Assembly: GCA_900318395.1 (NCBI GenBank)
Contig: ONKL01000004.1
Location: forward strand, 39,769 to 103,768
Source: an uncultured Prevotella sp.
Lineage (GTDB): Bacteria > Bacteroidota > Bacteroidia > Bacteroidales > Bacteroidaceae
Direction of reading: 5' to 3'
Length of the DNA stretch: 64,000 nucleotides
The translations under genes were made by a program, and so were the position numbers. Below the pieces are notes generated by a model. It saw only the letters and a list, made by a program, of their open reading frames with translations, was not told the origin of the DNA and made no database searches. Positions within the stretch are counted from its first letter, which is position 1, and each line of letters opens with the position of its first letter. Of the stretch, positions 56,455-64,000 are shown one piece after another.

Positions 56455-57318
56455 TTATCTCTCCTCGGTTAGTGCCGAAGTGAGGTCGGTGTTGTTTACC
56501 ATAATGGTGTGAGATTCGTAATACGAATGATTAACCGTCCAGAACCTGTAGGAGTTGGTTGCTGTGTTGAATTTAATCTGAAGGTCGCAACCGCTGTCGC
56601 CCCAGTTCTCGGCAGAGAAGACTAGCGTAGCGCCGTCTATTTTCAGGCTGCTGCCTTCGAAGTTGGAGGCATCAAACCCAGAAATCTTGCACGAGAACGT
56701 ACCGCCATTATTGACGAATGTGAAAACCGTGGGGGGATTGCCACTCTGCTTGTATGTAATCTCCACCACGGAACCCTTCACGAGGGCTTCGGCCAGGGTA
56801 GCGTTTCCTGTCTTATCCCTCAGCTGGCTGGTAATCTCGACGTTCGACACCTTCATCTTGACGCCTGTCACCTTGATCTTCGAGTTGCCAGGTATCACCT
56901 CGATGGTACTCTGCTTGATGTCGAAGATGGCTGTCAGTATGAGGTCGGAAGTCTTCTTTTCCCTGACATGGAATCTCAGCAGGTTGTTAGCCTTGTCTTC
57001 CTCCATTGTGAAGTCGCAGTTTTCCTTCGACAGTTCGGGTGTCGCTGCGGAGGCATCACCATCGGCACGCGTCATGGCATCGTCGAGCAGCATGTAGTTG
57101 TCGCGCACTCTCAGGAAGGCGATTTCGTAGTCCTCGCCGTTCATGTTGAAAGACAGCGTCACGATGTTCCCCTCTTTCAGGGCGTCCTCAAGCGTTATCT
57201 CCGATTCCTTGGCATTGCCGTCATCAGAACTGCATGAGGTTAGCGCCGCACTTACAGTCATCAGGCCGCAGAGGGTAAAGATGGCGGCCATCATCTTTTG
57301 AATCATTCTTTTCATCAT
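56455..57318 (-). CDS. Lipoprotein with two related beta domains (287 aa)
   Basis: A signal peptide ends in the lipobox ALTSC. Two segments look duplicated: TLEDALKEGNIVTLSFNMNG near residue 40 and TLAEALVKGSVVEITYKQSG near residue 175, each followed by beta-strands. No known family is recognised. It lies 24 bases after the amidohydrolase gene and is the last gene of the four-gene operon that starts at 62063. It is probably in the outer membrane or periplasm; a binding role is possible. Confidence 0.75.
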   Translation of the reverse strand: MMKRMIQKMMAAIFTLCGLMTVSAALTSCSSDDGNAKESEITLEDALKEGNIVTLSFNMNGEDYEIAFLRVRDNYMLLDDAMTRADGDASAATPELSKENCDFTMEEDKANNLLRFHVREKKTSDLILTAIFDIKQSTIEVIPGNSKIKVTGVKMKVSNVEITSQLRDKTGNATLAEALVKGSVVEITYKQSGNPPTVFTFVNNGGTFSCKISGFDASNFEGSSLKIDGATLVFSAENWGDSGCDLQIKFNTATNSYRFWTVNHSYYESHTIMVNNTDLTSALTEER

Positions 57319-57342
57319 TTTCGGGTGGTGTTATCTTTTCCT

Positions 57343-59007
57343 TCATTTCATTTTCTTCCCACAGAAATACACCTTCTGCGGCATGTTGTGGCTGAAGCCT
57401 GAGTGCTCTGCCGTCAGCAGGTCGTTGTCGAACACCAGGAAGTCAGCGTCCTTGCCGGCTGTGATAGAACCCTTGGAGTCCTCGATGCCAAGCTGCTTGG
57501 CACCGTTGATGGTATATCCCAGGATCATCTCCTCAATGCTCATCTTCTCATTGGGAGAAGGGTACTCTGCAACGACCTTGCTGACCTCGGGAGCCAGGGT
57601 ATGCTCGTTGATAAAGCGCGTCATTCCCACTTCCATACCCAGGAAGGGATTCCATGCCACGAAGTCGCCATAGACGATGTTGTCACTCGACCAGGTTACG
57701 TTGGCACCTGTGTTCCACATCGTCTTGCTACGGTACATCTTCTTCGCACGCTCCTCGCCCAGCAGACTGCGCCAGATCTCGATGGGATTGCCGCCCGTGC
57801 ATCCGGAGTGCCACCAGGGGGTGTAATTGGCTGTAACGCCCAACTTTGCGAAGCGCTCCATATCGGCATCATCCTGTATTTCCAGATGCGCACAGGTCAC
57901 CTTCACACGGAATTTATCACCCAGCTCCTTTCTTGCCAGTTCCACACCATCGAGTACCGCGCGGGATGCCCCCTCGCCAACGGTATGTGCATGGAAGTCG
58001 AGTCCTTCGGCATTGAGCATCTTCAGCACCTCTGCCACTTCCTCCTTGCTGAAGGTGGTACCTCCCGTCTTGTGGGTGTCTACGTATGGCGTCACTTGAC
58101 ACGCGGTCTCGATTCTCAGGGTTCCATCCATGAATACCTTGAAGGTATGGACTTTCAGGTGCTCCGAGTCGAACCTGCTGTTGTAGCGCTTCACATTCTC
58201 CACCACTTCCTTCATCTTCTTAGGGTTGGTAAGCGCGATGCTTCCATCGATATAAACTGGCAGCTTGCCCTGTTTGTCCAACTCGTACAGACGCTCATAG
58301 ACACGTTCATGAAGTGCCTCTCCCTCAGGGAAGCCTGCGTCGAAGACCACGCTCACGCCAGTATTTACGGAATACTCTATCCAGCGCTCAAGCTCTGCGT
58401 CGATCTGCTCATCGGTCACTTCCAGGTCGTCGAAGAGCATGTGCCAGCCCGATGACTCGAAGGCATTTCCTGTCACATGGCCGTCCTTACGCACATAATA
58501 GCTGAGCTCGGGCACGCGGTCGGGCGTCTCGTCGGTAATGCCGTGCCTGTCGAGGATCCTGGAGTTCACCCAGACGCTGTGGCCTTCGCCTTCCAGGATC
58601 AGAAGCTCGGCATCCGGGCAGATGGCGTCGAGGTCTTCCTTGACGAGGATTTCACCCTTCAGGTATTTCCGCTCCAGCATGAACCTGTAGCGCTTCAAGC
58701 CGGGATTGCTCTTGATTTTCTCTGCCATGAAGTCCAGTGCTTCCTGCTTGCTGGAGCACATCACGTACTCGCCTGGATCCATATAGCTGAAACCGATGCT
58801 CGTGGTCACGTGGACATGGCTGTCGATGATGCCCGGCATGATGAACTTCCCGCCGAGGTCGGTTACCTCGCCCTCATAGTCAGAGAGGCCCGCCTCGTCG
58901 CCTACATAGATAAACTTGCCGTCCTTCACCACCAGGGCTGTCGCCTGCGGATTAGCCGCGTCTGCTGTGAAGATTTTGGCATTCTTGATAATCTTGTCTG
59001 CTTTCAT
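57343..59007 (-). CDS. Amidohydrolase, YtcJ-like (amidohydrolase 3 family)
   Basis: The 554-residue protein begins MKADKIIKNAKIFTADAANP. It has the beta-sandwich and TIM-barrel plan of amidohydrolases, with metal ligands in MPGIIDSHVHVTTS, FHAHTVGEGASRAV and CAHLEIQDDADMERF, and ends with KDADFLVFDNDLL. There is no signal peptide, so it acts in the cytoplasm. The family hydrolyses amide or related bonds in small molecules; the substrate is unknown. It lies 37 bases after the DUF2975 gene in the operon. Pairing with secreted esterases suggests catabolism of an esterified or amidated compound. Confidence 0.85.
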   Translation of the reverse strand: MKADKIIKNAKIFTADAANPQATALVVKDGKFIYVGDEAGLSDYEGEVTDLGGKFIMPGIIDSHVHVTTSIGFSYMDPGEYVMCSSKQEALDFMAEKIKSNPGLKRYRFMLERKYLKGEILVKEDLDAICPDAELLILEGEGHSVWVNSRILDRHGITDETPDRVPELSYYVRKDGHVTGNAFESSGWHMLFDDLEVTDEQIDAELERWIEYSVNTGVSVVFDAGFPEGEALHERVYERLYELDKQGKLPVYIDGSIALTNPKKMKEVVENVKRYNSRFDSEHLKVHTFKVFMDGTLRIETACQVTPYVDTHKTGGTTFSKEEVAEVLKMLNAEGLDFHAHTVGEGASRAVLDGVELARKELGDKFRVKVTCAHLEIQDDADMERFAKLGVTANYTPWWHSGCTGGNPIEIWRSLLGEERAKKMYRSKTMWNTGANVTWSSDNIVYGDFVAWNPFLGMEVGMTRFINEHTLAPEVSKVVAEYPSPNEKMSIEEMILGYTINGAKQLGIEDSKGSITAGKDADFLVFDNDLLTAEHSGFSHNMPQKVYFCGKKMK

Positions 59008-59044
59008 ATAGTTTTATTTTAAATTAGTGATAATCGATTTCTGC

Positions 59045-59494
59045 TCAGGCACCTTTGCGGGCCTCCTTCAGTTCCTGTCCGATGCCGAACACCTCGCCCA
59101 TCAGCAGTGCAAAGAAGCCTTCGCCCAGCGCATCGAGGCTGTCTCCCACAGCAACGCCAGGTTCGATGCCCATTGTAACGCTGAGGATGATCACGCACAC
59201 GCCGCATACCAGTGCGCACACGCCATACTTACGGAGCAGGCTGATATTCTTCGGGGTAAACACTTCGTTGCGGTTCACGTTCAGGATAAACCTGATGAAG
59301 TAAATGAAAGACAGGGCAATGGCAGCAAGGGCCGCCAGCATGACGAACAGCAGGATAAGAGCCGTTTCAAAGGAAACGGATTTGGGGTCAACACTGATGC
59401 TCACCTCCCTGCCGCTGAAGCAAAAGTTGGAAACTAAGTCAAGCAGTGTCAGTGCCAGTATCAGCACGCACAAAACATTCATCCACTTTTTCAT
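59045..59494 (-). CDS. DUF2975 membrane protein (149 aa)
   Basis: Four hydrophobic segments (MNVLCVLILALTLLDLV, ALILLFVMLAALAAIALSFI, YGVCALVCGVCVIIL and a weaker one) surround the DUF2975 signature FILNVNRNEVFTPKNISLLR. In many bacteria DUF2975 proteins are encoded with a small XRE-type regulator; here none is adjacent. It starts 16 bases after the stop of the esterase fusion gene. Function unknown. Confidence 0.8.
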   Translation of the reverse strand: MKKWMNVLCVLILALTLLDLVSNFCFSGREVSISVDPKSVSFETALILLFVMLAALAAIALSFIYFIRFILNVNRNEVFTPKNISLLRKYGVCALVCGVCVIILSVTMGIEPGVAVGDSLDALGEGFFALLMGEVFGIGQELKEARKGA

Positions 59495-59510
59495 AATCTT
59501 CTTTTTTTTA

Positions 59511-62063
59511 TTAGTTACAATAATATTTGGTCAGGAAATAGGTATTCTCCCAGTCAACCATCTTTACTTCGGACTCCTTGGCCGGATGGATGTTGAATTC
59601 GTCGAGCACCATCACCTGCTTGTTGCTCTGGTCGTAGAGCGGCCATTCCTTGGCCTGCCCGTCTGGCGAGATGTCGGCACTGAGCGACGGATTGCCGGTC
59701 TTGGCGAACTGAACCCACATCTTGCGCATGGTCTTGCAGAAGGTCTCGTCGATTGGCCTTCCCGTGAAGCCTGTCATCTCCGGGTGGTTGAACACTACCG
59801 ACAGTTCTGAGGCGTGTCCGCTCTTCACCATTGGCAGGATAGACTCGGGCGTGTAGAAATAGGTGTATATCTTGCCGCCAGCCTTGGTCTGGTTCTCCGA
59901 CATGCGGATAGCCGGTGCATTGAAATAGCTCTGGCTGAACATGCTGCACGTCTTCTGCCAGTCTTCTCCCGACGCGCTGCTGATGTAGTTCTGCACTTTT
60001 GCTCTCTCGTCATCGGTCATCAGCTTGTTACGCTTCTCTATACGGTCGGCAGCCCACTTGTTCCAGCCTTCCTCGCCGAGGCCGGCTGCGAAGGTATTGA
60101 ACTCATCTTTGGTGCAGCCGGCGAGAATCTCTATATCCTTTGCCTTGCCGTCTTCGTAGGCCTTCCATCCATCCTTGGGCAGGAGCTTGCCGTCTCTTTC
60201 AGGCCAGATGCTCCATCCGAGTACCTGATAGATGCCGTACAGCTCTCCCACCTTGTCGGCGAGTGTCCTGGGGTCAACCTTCTGTAGGTCGGCAACAGTT
60301 TTGCAGCCGAGTGCCTCCATAACCTTGTCTGTCACGGCGATGGCCTCTTCGGTAGACCTTGTCATGACGGGCGAGCCGCTCATTACGATGGCACGCTTGA
60401 AGTACTTATGTGCTTCATCAATCAGCGAAAGCAGTGCGCAGCTTGAACCGCCGGCAGACTCGCCCCAGATGGTCACGTTGTCAGGATCGCCGCCGAAGCC
60501 CTCGATGTTCTCATGCACCCACTTCAGGGCCATCAGCTGGTCGAGGGTTCCCAGATTCTGTGCATCGGGATAGTCCTTGCCGTCGGGCAGGTGCGACAGA
60601 TGCATGAAACCGTAGGCAGCAAGTCTGTAGGTGATGGTGACGAAGATGACATCGGGATTCTCTTTCACGAGGTTGGTGCAGTCGTACTGCGGGTCGGTCG
60701 TTCCGCCAACCTCGAAGCCGCCACCGTAGATCCACACCATGACAGGCTTCTTCCCGGCAGGCGCATCGTCGGCCTTCCACACGTTCAGGTACAGGCAGTC
60801 CTCGCTCTGACCAACCTGGCCGGCGGGGTCGCCTGGTGCCTGGAAGGGGGCTTTACCATAGTTATACGCCTCATACACACCGTCGTTTGCCGTAAATTCC
60901 ACAGGAGCCTTCCAGCGCAGGTTGCCGACGGGCTGCTGCCCTACAAACGGAATGCCCTTAAAGGAAATGATATTGTCCGTTTTCTGGCCGATGAATGTAC
61001 CGTTGATACATTTGACAGCCAACGACTTGTCATAGTTGCCAGCTTTATAGGCTGCGATGCGCTTCGCTACGTTATCCTTGATGTTGTTGTAGAAGAGTCC
61101 GTAGTCGTTGTCGTGGAAGCTTGCCGTTCCGAAAAGCCAGGTAAGGGGGTTGAAGGGACAGTCGGGCTTGGTCACCACCACACCACGGTCTACGTTCACC
61201 TGTGCATCAGCCTTAACGTCCTTGAACTCATGCTTGAAGGTTTCCAGGTTCAGCACGTACGACCCCAGGTTTTCGCTCGCCGGGGCGTATGTGTCGTCGA
61301 GTTTCCAGTTCAGCGGATTGATGCTGATGGCACCTGGCATCCACACCATGTTTTGGGCATTGGCGTTCGCAGGGCCTTCAGTGTTCCAGCTGACGATTAC
61401 ACCTGTGTCGCTCTCGCCGGTAGCGAACTTCAGGTGCGGATTGGCTGCAAGGTCTTCCTTGGTGACGGCATAGCCTATAACGTAGGCGGCCACCATGCGG
61501 CTGTAATAGTCAGGGTGCTCCTTGAAATAGTTCATCAGCACGAGCTTCGTCATGGCCGAGCCCTGACTATGGCCCGCAATGATGAACGGGCGGCCGCCGT
61601 TATAGTTGGCAAAGTAGTAGTCGAGTGCTGCTGTGATGTCGGTGTAGGGCGTGCCTGTAAGCGCCGTCAGCATGTTGCCGCTCTTCTTCCAGCATTCTTC
61701 CTCATACTTCAGGCTGCTCTGGCGATAGTAGGGGACGAACACGTTGGTGGAGGCTGCATACACTGATGCATGTGCCTCGTTTTCGTCAGTTACACCTGCT
61801 ACGAATTCTGCGTTGTCAATGGGCACGAAGGTCGGATCCCCATCCTCGTAGCCGTCATAGTTTGTCGCGGGGATGTAGAACGTGTCAAACTCCTTGGTAA
61901 TCTCCGGAATCTGGTGCCAGCTACTCTTCTGTGAATAGTCAGTTACCTTGGAATCCTCAGGGTTCACAGGGGCAGGGTCGTCGTCCTTGTCCTTACACGA
62001 ATTGAGCACTGTCGTTGCGCCGCAAATCAGGATGGCGGCAAGCATCCACTTTTTCTTTCTCAT
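59511..62063 (-). CDS. Lipoprotein fusion of DUF3089 hydrolase and type-B carboxylesterase (850 aa)
   Basis: A lipoprotein signal peptide places the lipidated Cys at residue 23 (VLNSCKD). Residues 38-345 form a DUF3089 alpha/beta-hydrolase with nucleophile elbow IIAGHSQGSAMTKL (Ser near 166). Residues 355-850 form a type-B carboxylesterase: GIPFVGQQPVGNLRWK, SEDCLYLNVWK, GGGFEVGGT (oxyanion hole) and VTIWGESAGGSSCALLSL (nucleophile). Two complete esterases in one surface-anchored chain are unusual. The DUF3089 part has a stand-alone paralogue at 52653. It is the first gene of the operon with DUF2975, amidohydrolase and lipoprotein genes, and its promoter has the shared operator. The substrate is unknown. 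Confidence 0.88.
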   Translation of the reverse strand: MRKKKWMLAAILICGATTVLNSCKDKDDDPAPVNPEDSKVTDYSQKSSWHQIPEITKEFDTFYIPATNYDGYEDGDPTFVPIDNAEFVAGVTDENEAHASVYAASTNVFVPYYRQSSLKYEEECWKKSGNMLTALTGTPYTDITAALDYYFANYNGGRPFIIAGHSQGSAMTKLVLMNYFKEHPDYYSRMVAAYVIGYAVTKEDLAANPHLKFATGESDTGVIVSWNTEGPANANAQNMVWMPGAISINPLNWKLDDTYAPASENLGSYVLNLETFKHEFKDVKADAQVNVDRGVVVTKPDCPFNPLTWLFGTASFHDNDYGLFYNNIKDNVAKRIAAYKAGNYDKSLAVKCINGTFIGQKTDNIISFKGIPFVGQQPVGNLRWKAPVEFTANDGVYEAYNYGKAPFQAPGDPAGQVGQSEDCLYLNVWKADDAPAGKKPVMVWIYGGGFEVGGTTDPQYDCTNLVKENPDVIFVTITYRLAAYGFMHLSHLPDGKDYPDAQNLGTLDQLMALKWVHENIEGFGGDPDNVTIWGESAGGSSCALLSLIDEAHKYFKRAIVMSGSPVMTRSTEEAIAVTDKVMEALGCKTVADLQKVDPRTLADKVGELYGIYQVLGWSIWPERDGKLLPKDGWKAYEDGKAKDIEILAGCTKDEFNTFAAGLGEEGWNKWAADRIEKRNKLMTDDERAKVQNYISSASGEDWQKTCSMFSQSYFNAPAIRMSENQTKAGGKIYTYFYTPESILPMVKSGHASELSVVFNHPEMTGFTGRPIDETFCKTMRKMWVQFAKTGNPSLSADISPDGQAKEWPLYDQSNKQVMVLDEFNIHPAKESEVKMVDWENTYFLTKYYCN

Positions 62064-62123
62064 TATACGATAATTATTTGGTTAAAACATATTTTTAGGT
62101 GTTGCCATCTCGTTTAGGCTTTG

Positions 62124-62213
62124 CAAAGATAGCAAAATTCCCCAAAACAGTTTTACCATTAATGACCTGAGACATCAGGTTTTGCTGATTCTGAAACCTT
62201 TTTTGCTGATTTT
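62124..62213 (-). promoter_or_regulatory. Promoter and direct-repeat operator of the esterase-fusion operon
   Basis: The -7 box TATCTTTG (minus strand) lies at 62124-62131. After 43 bases comes AATCAGCAAAACCTGA and, 21 bases further, AATCAGCAAAAAAGG (62175-62213). The operator ends 18 bases before the stop codon of the AraC-type regulator gene. Confidence 0.75.
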
Positions 62214-62231
62214 CAAAAACCGAGCCAGCGC

Positions 62232-63350
62232 TTACTTGGCTGTGTCGCGCATCCAGGCCGTCACGGTCTGCCCCGTGCGCTGCTTGAAGGCAATGCCGAA
62301 GGTGCTGTAACTACGGTAGCCACTTTCATGAGCCAGTTGCTGGGCGGTGAAGGAACGTTGGGTAGCGATAGCCTCACGATACAGACTCATGAAATGGCTG
62401 ATGCGCAGGTCGTTGATATAGGCATTGTAGGTAATGCCCTTGCCAGAGAAATACTGGCTAAGATAGAAGCGGTTGGTGCCAACAGCTTTGGCAAGCTGTG
62501 AAATACTCAAGTCGTGCTGCAGGTAGAGTTGCGTGTCAACGCAGTACTGCTGCAGCAGTTGGCTGATGTTCTCGTGGGTAGCTGACGATAGGGCATGGCT
62601 TTCTATGCTCTCAGGCGCAGTAGTTTTTTCTTCAGCAGGAAAGGGCTGGGCATGGGGTATGCTCAGGTCGCTTAATGTCTCTACCCGCCATAGGAGATAG
62701 CAGATAAACATGGCGATGATCACCTGCATGGAATATTGGTAGACCTGGCCTTCACTGGTGAAGGCATAGACTCCGAACACCAATATAATGATGGCTAGCA
62801 CCACGAAACTCTGCCACACCTCTTTGTGCTCCAGATCTGCATAGTTGTCGCGCAGCCAGCGACCGTACCGTCTCAGCGCGCGTATCATATATATTATCAG
62901 GCCGAGGCACATCAGCAGGGAATAGGCATATACTATAGGCAGAAGGGCATAGCTGCGATTGGCGACGCTGAGTGCCCCTCCTACGACAAGCGGAGCCGCC
63001 ATCACGGCAACAGGCCAGAGCGGTCGCCTGCTGTCTTGAAGCATCGCGAGCAATACGGCTATTGCCAGAGGGAAAAGTATCATGCTGTCAAGCAATCCGC
63101 CAATAAGGTCAATCATCATAGTATCCTCGCTTGAGATATGGAAAAATATCGGCATATACCACATGTGGTTCAAGGCGAGGGAAGCAAAGAAGGCCGCAGT
63201 CCATCGGCGCAGGCGTGCCGGCGTCGTGATGTCAGGGGCAAAAGCATTGCCTCGGCGGAACAACAGATAGCAACTTGCGATGATGGCCATAGCCGTCACT
63301 ACTGCGTAGAGCATTATATAGAGGATATCTTCCCGGATCTGATCGTACAT
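62232..63350 (-). CDS. Seven-TM membrane-embedded AraC-family regulator
   Basis: Residues 1-245 contain seven hydrophobic segments (for example DILYIMLYAVVTAMAIIASC, MILFPLAIAVLLAMLQ, VWQSFVVLAIIILVFGVYAF). The C-terminal 100 residues are an AraC HTH domain with two helix-turn-helix motifs (LSISQLAKAVGTNRFYLSQY and FTAQQLAHESGYRSYSTFGI, followed by AFKQRTGQTV). It should sense a signal at the membrane and bind DNA directly. It lies just upstream of the esterase-fusion operon, whose promoter has AraC-like direct repeats. A -7 box (TAATTTTG, minus strand) lies at 63390. No operator copy is seen at its own promoter. Confidence 0.85.
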   Translation of the reverse strand: MYDQIREDILYIMLYAVVTAMAIIASCYLLFRRGNAFAPDITTPARLRRWTAAFFASLALNHMWYMPIFFHISSEDTMMIDLIGGLLDSMILFPLAIAVLLAMLQDSRRPLWPVAVMAAPLVVGGALSVANRSYALLPIVYAYSLLMCLGLIIYMIRALRRYGRWLRDNYADLEHKEVWQSFVVLAIIILVFGVYAFTSEGQVYQYSMQVIIAMFICYLLWRVETLSDLSIPHAQPFPAEEKTTAPESIESHALSSATHENISQLLQQYCVDTQLYLQHDLSISQLAKAVGTNRFYLSQYFSGKGITYNAYINDLRISHFMSLYREAIATQRSFTAQQLAHESGYRSYSTFGIAFKQRTGQTVTAWMRDTAK

Positions 63351-63389
63351 AATTAATGACCGTTTGAGGGTTCAGCCCGTAATCGTTGG

Positions 63390-63397
63390 CAAAATTA
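63390..63397 (-). promoter_or_regulatory. -7 promoter box (TAATTTTG) for the AraC-type regulator
   Basis: The minus strand reads TAATTTTG, 39 bases upstream of the ATG at 63350. Confidence 0.5.
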
Positions 63398-63440
63398 ACT
63401 AAATTCTACCAAACCGCCAAACTTTTCAGTGAAAAAAAGG

Positions 63441-63767
63441 GCTCAGTCCGAAAAGCCTGTTGAATTCTTTCAGTATACTGCGCGCGTATTGTATTGAATA
63501 CGCAGAAAAGACGCGACCCTTCCGACCCTTGTGACCCCTAACCGCCTTTCACAGGATGACACAAGGGGCAGAAGGGTCACTTCTTTCTGCTATATGACTA
63601 CTATAGAGAGAAACAGTAGTGACGGCCCCATATTCAGATGAAGACTTTCTGCTTCCAGATACAATAGTCGTAGCAAAAATTCCGTCCATTGTATTTTTAG
63701 TTCCAAGGGTTGGAATTATTACCTGCAATGTTTGCTTGACTCTTTCAACAGGCTTTTCGGACTGAGC
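63441..63767. mobile_element. Possible MITE-like element with 24-bp perfect terminal inverted repeats
   Basis: GCTCAGTCCGAAAAGCCTGT plus TGAA (63441-63464) is the exact reverse complement of 63744-63767. The 280 bases between them hold no gene. They contain CGACCCTTCCGACCCTTGTG with a partial complement AGGGGCAGAAGGGTC. No target duplication is evident, so a non-mobile structured element is also possible. Confidence 0.5.
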
Positions 63768-64000
63768 TAAAAGAACGATGCTGCGACTCTCGCGAGCCGC
63801 AGCATCAAAAAAGCCTATGTTTAACTAAAAATCCTTTTCTCTAAAAGAAATTTTCAGCTCACAAGAGCTAAAAATTTGAAAGTTTAAATGGGAGCTTCAC
63901 AGCGACCACCTGTTATCCTACAGTTGAAAACTTTCTTTTACCAATAACTAAAAACCTAAAACTATAAATATTACTACTAACCTAAAACAATCTATTAACC
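63768..64000 (+). other. Probable leader of a gene beyond the window; no coding sequence
   Basis: A strong hairpin GATGCTGCG / CGCAGCATC lies at 63777-63806 without a T-tract. The last 80 bases are of the AACTAAAAACCTAAAACTAT type that often precedes SusC-like receptor genes in Prevotella. That link is from memory of genome layouts and cannot be checked here. Confidence 0.4.

Noticed and set aside
63777-63806. Terminator at the GATGCTGCG / CGCAGCATC hairpin
   Set aside because: The stem is strong, but neither strand has a T-tract on the proper side.

Overview
The window comes from the chromosome of a member of the Bacteroidales, most likely Prevotellaceae (Prevotella or Segatella type). The evidence is the TAnnTTTG -7 promoter boxes in front of many genes, lipoproteins with LruC/DUF4842 domains, the type IX secretion genes porU and porV, DUF4369-thioredoxin and DUF3089 proteins, and the Bacteroidales-specific set of HU-like protein, 'smalltalk' peptide, VirE-N/VapE-like protein and M15 peptidase. 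I see no rRNA, CRISPR array, integrase or transposase. One tRNA gene is present.

Layout. 1-712: 5' part of a SpmA/SpmB-type membrane protein. 864-11480: five LruC/DUF4842 surface lipoproteins, four on the minus strand and one on the plus strand, with a tRNA-Met just upstream of the last. 11.6-13.4 kb: ribF and a CPBP membrane protease. 13.5-14.5 kb: an ECF sigma factor with a membrane anti-sigma-like partner. 14.5-20.1 kb: a minus-strand operon topA-aroK-speA-argB. 20.2-24.4 kb: a NUDIX hydrolase, a sialate O-acetylesterase-like enzyme, a divergent secreted esterase, and a thioredoxin-fold lipoprotein without its CxxC. 24.5-26.9 kb: pnp. 27.0-29.6 kb: a compact adenylation enzyme / carrier protein / AAC(3)-like acyltransferase operon. 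29.9-32.7 kb: rplM-rpsI and rpsB-tsf, followed by a fumarylacetoacetate-hydrolase-family gene.

33.6-42.1 kb is an accessory region: smalltalk peptide, HU-like protein, WYL regulator, small and coiled-coil proteins, a KilAC-like protein, a VirE-N/VapE-type primase-helicase-like protein and an M15 peptidase. Palindromic repeats run through it, both between genes and in frame inside two of them, and a 33-bp inverted repeat brackets 35.24-41.41 kb. 42.1-50.3 kb carries an outer-membrane barrel protein, dsbD, porU, porV and ispF. 50.3-54.2 kb is a rearranged patch with a small TonB-receptor-like barrel, an ispF 3' remnant, a 121-bp direct repeat and a DUF3089 hydrolase.

54.2-63.4 kb looks like one co-regulated system. 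A seven-TM AraC-type regulator lies next to a four-gene operon (DUF3089-carboxylesterase fusion lipoprotein, DUF2975 membrane protein, amidohydrolase, lipoprotein) and a separate large lipoprotein. The promoters of the operon, the lipoprotein and the 52.6-kb DUF3089 gene each carry direct repeats about 21 bp apart, 42 or 43 nt upstream of the -7 box. I infer a membrane-sensed regulon of esterases and surface proteins. The last 650 bases hold a small inverted-repeat element and what looks like the leader of a gene beyond the window.
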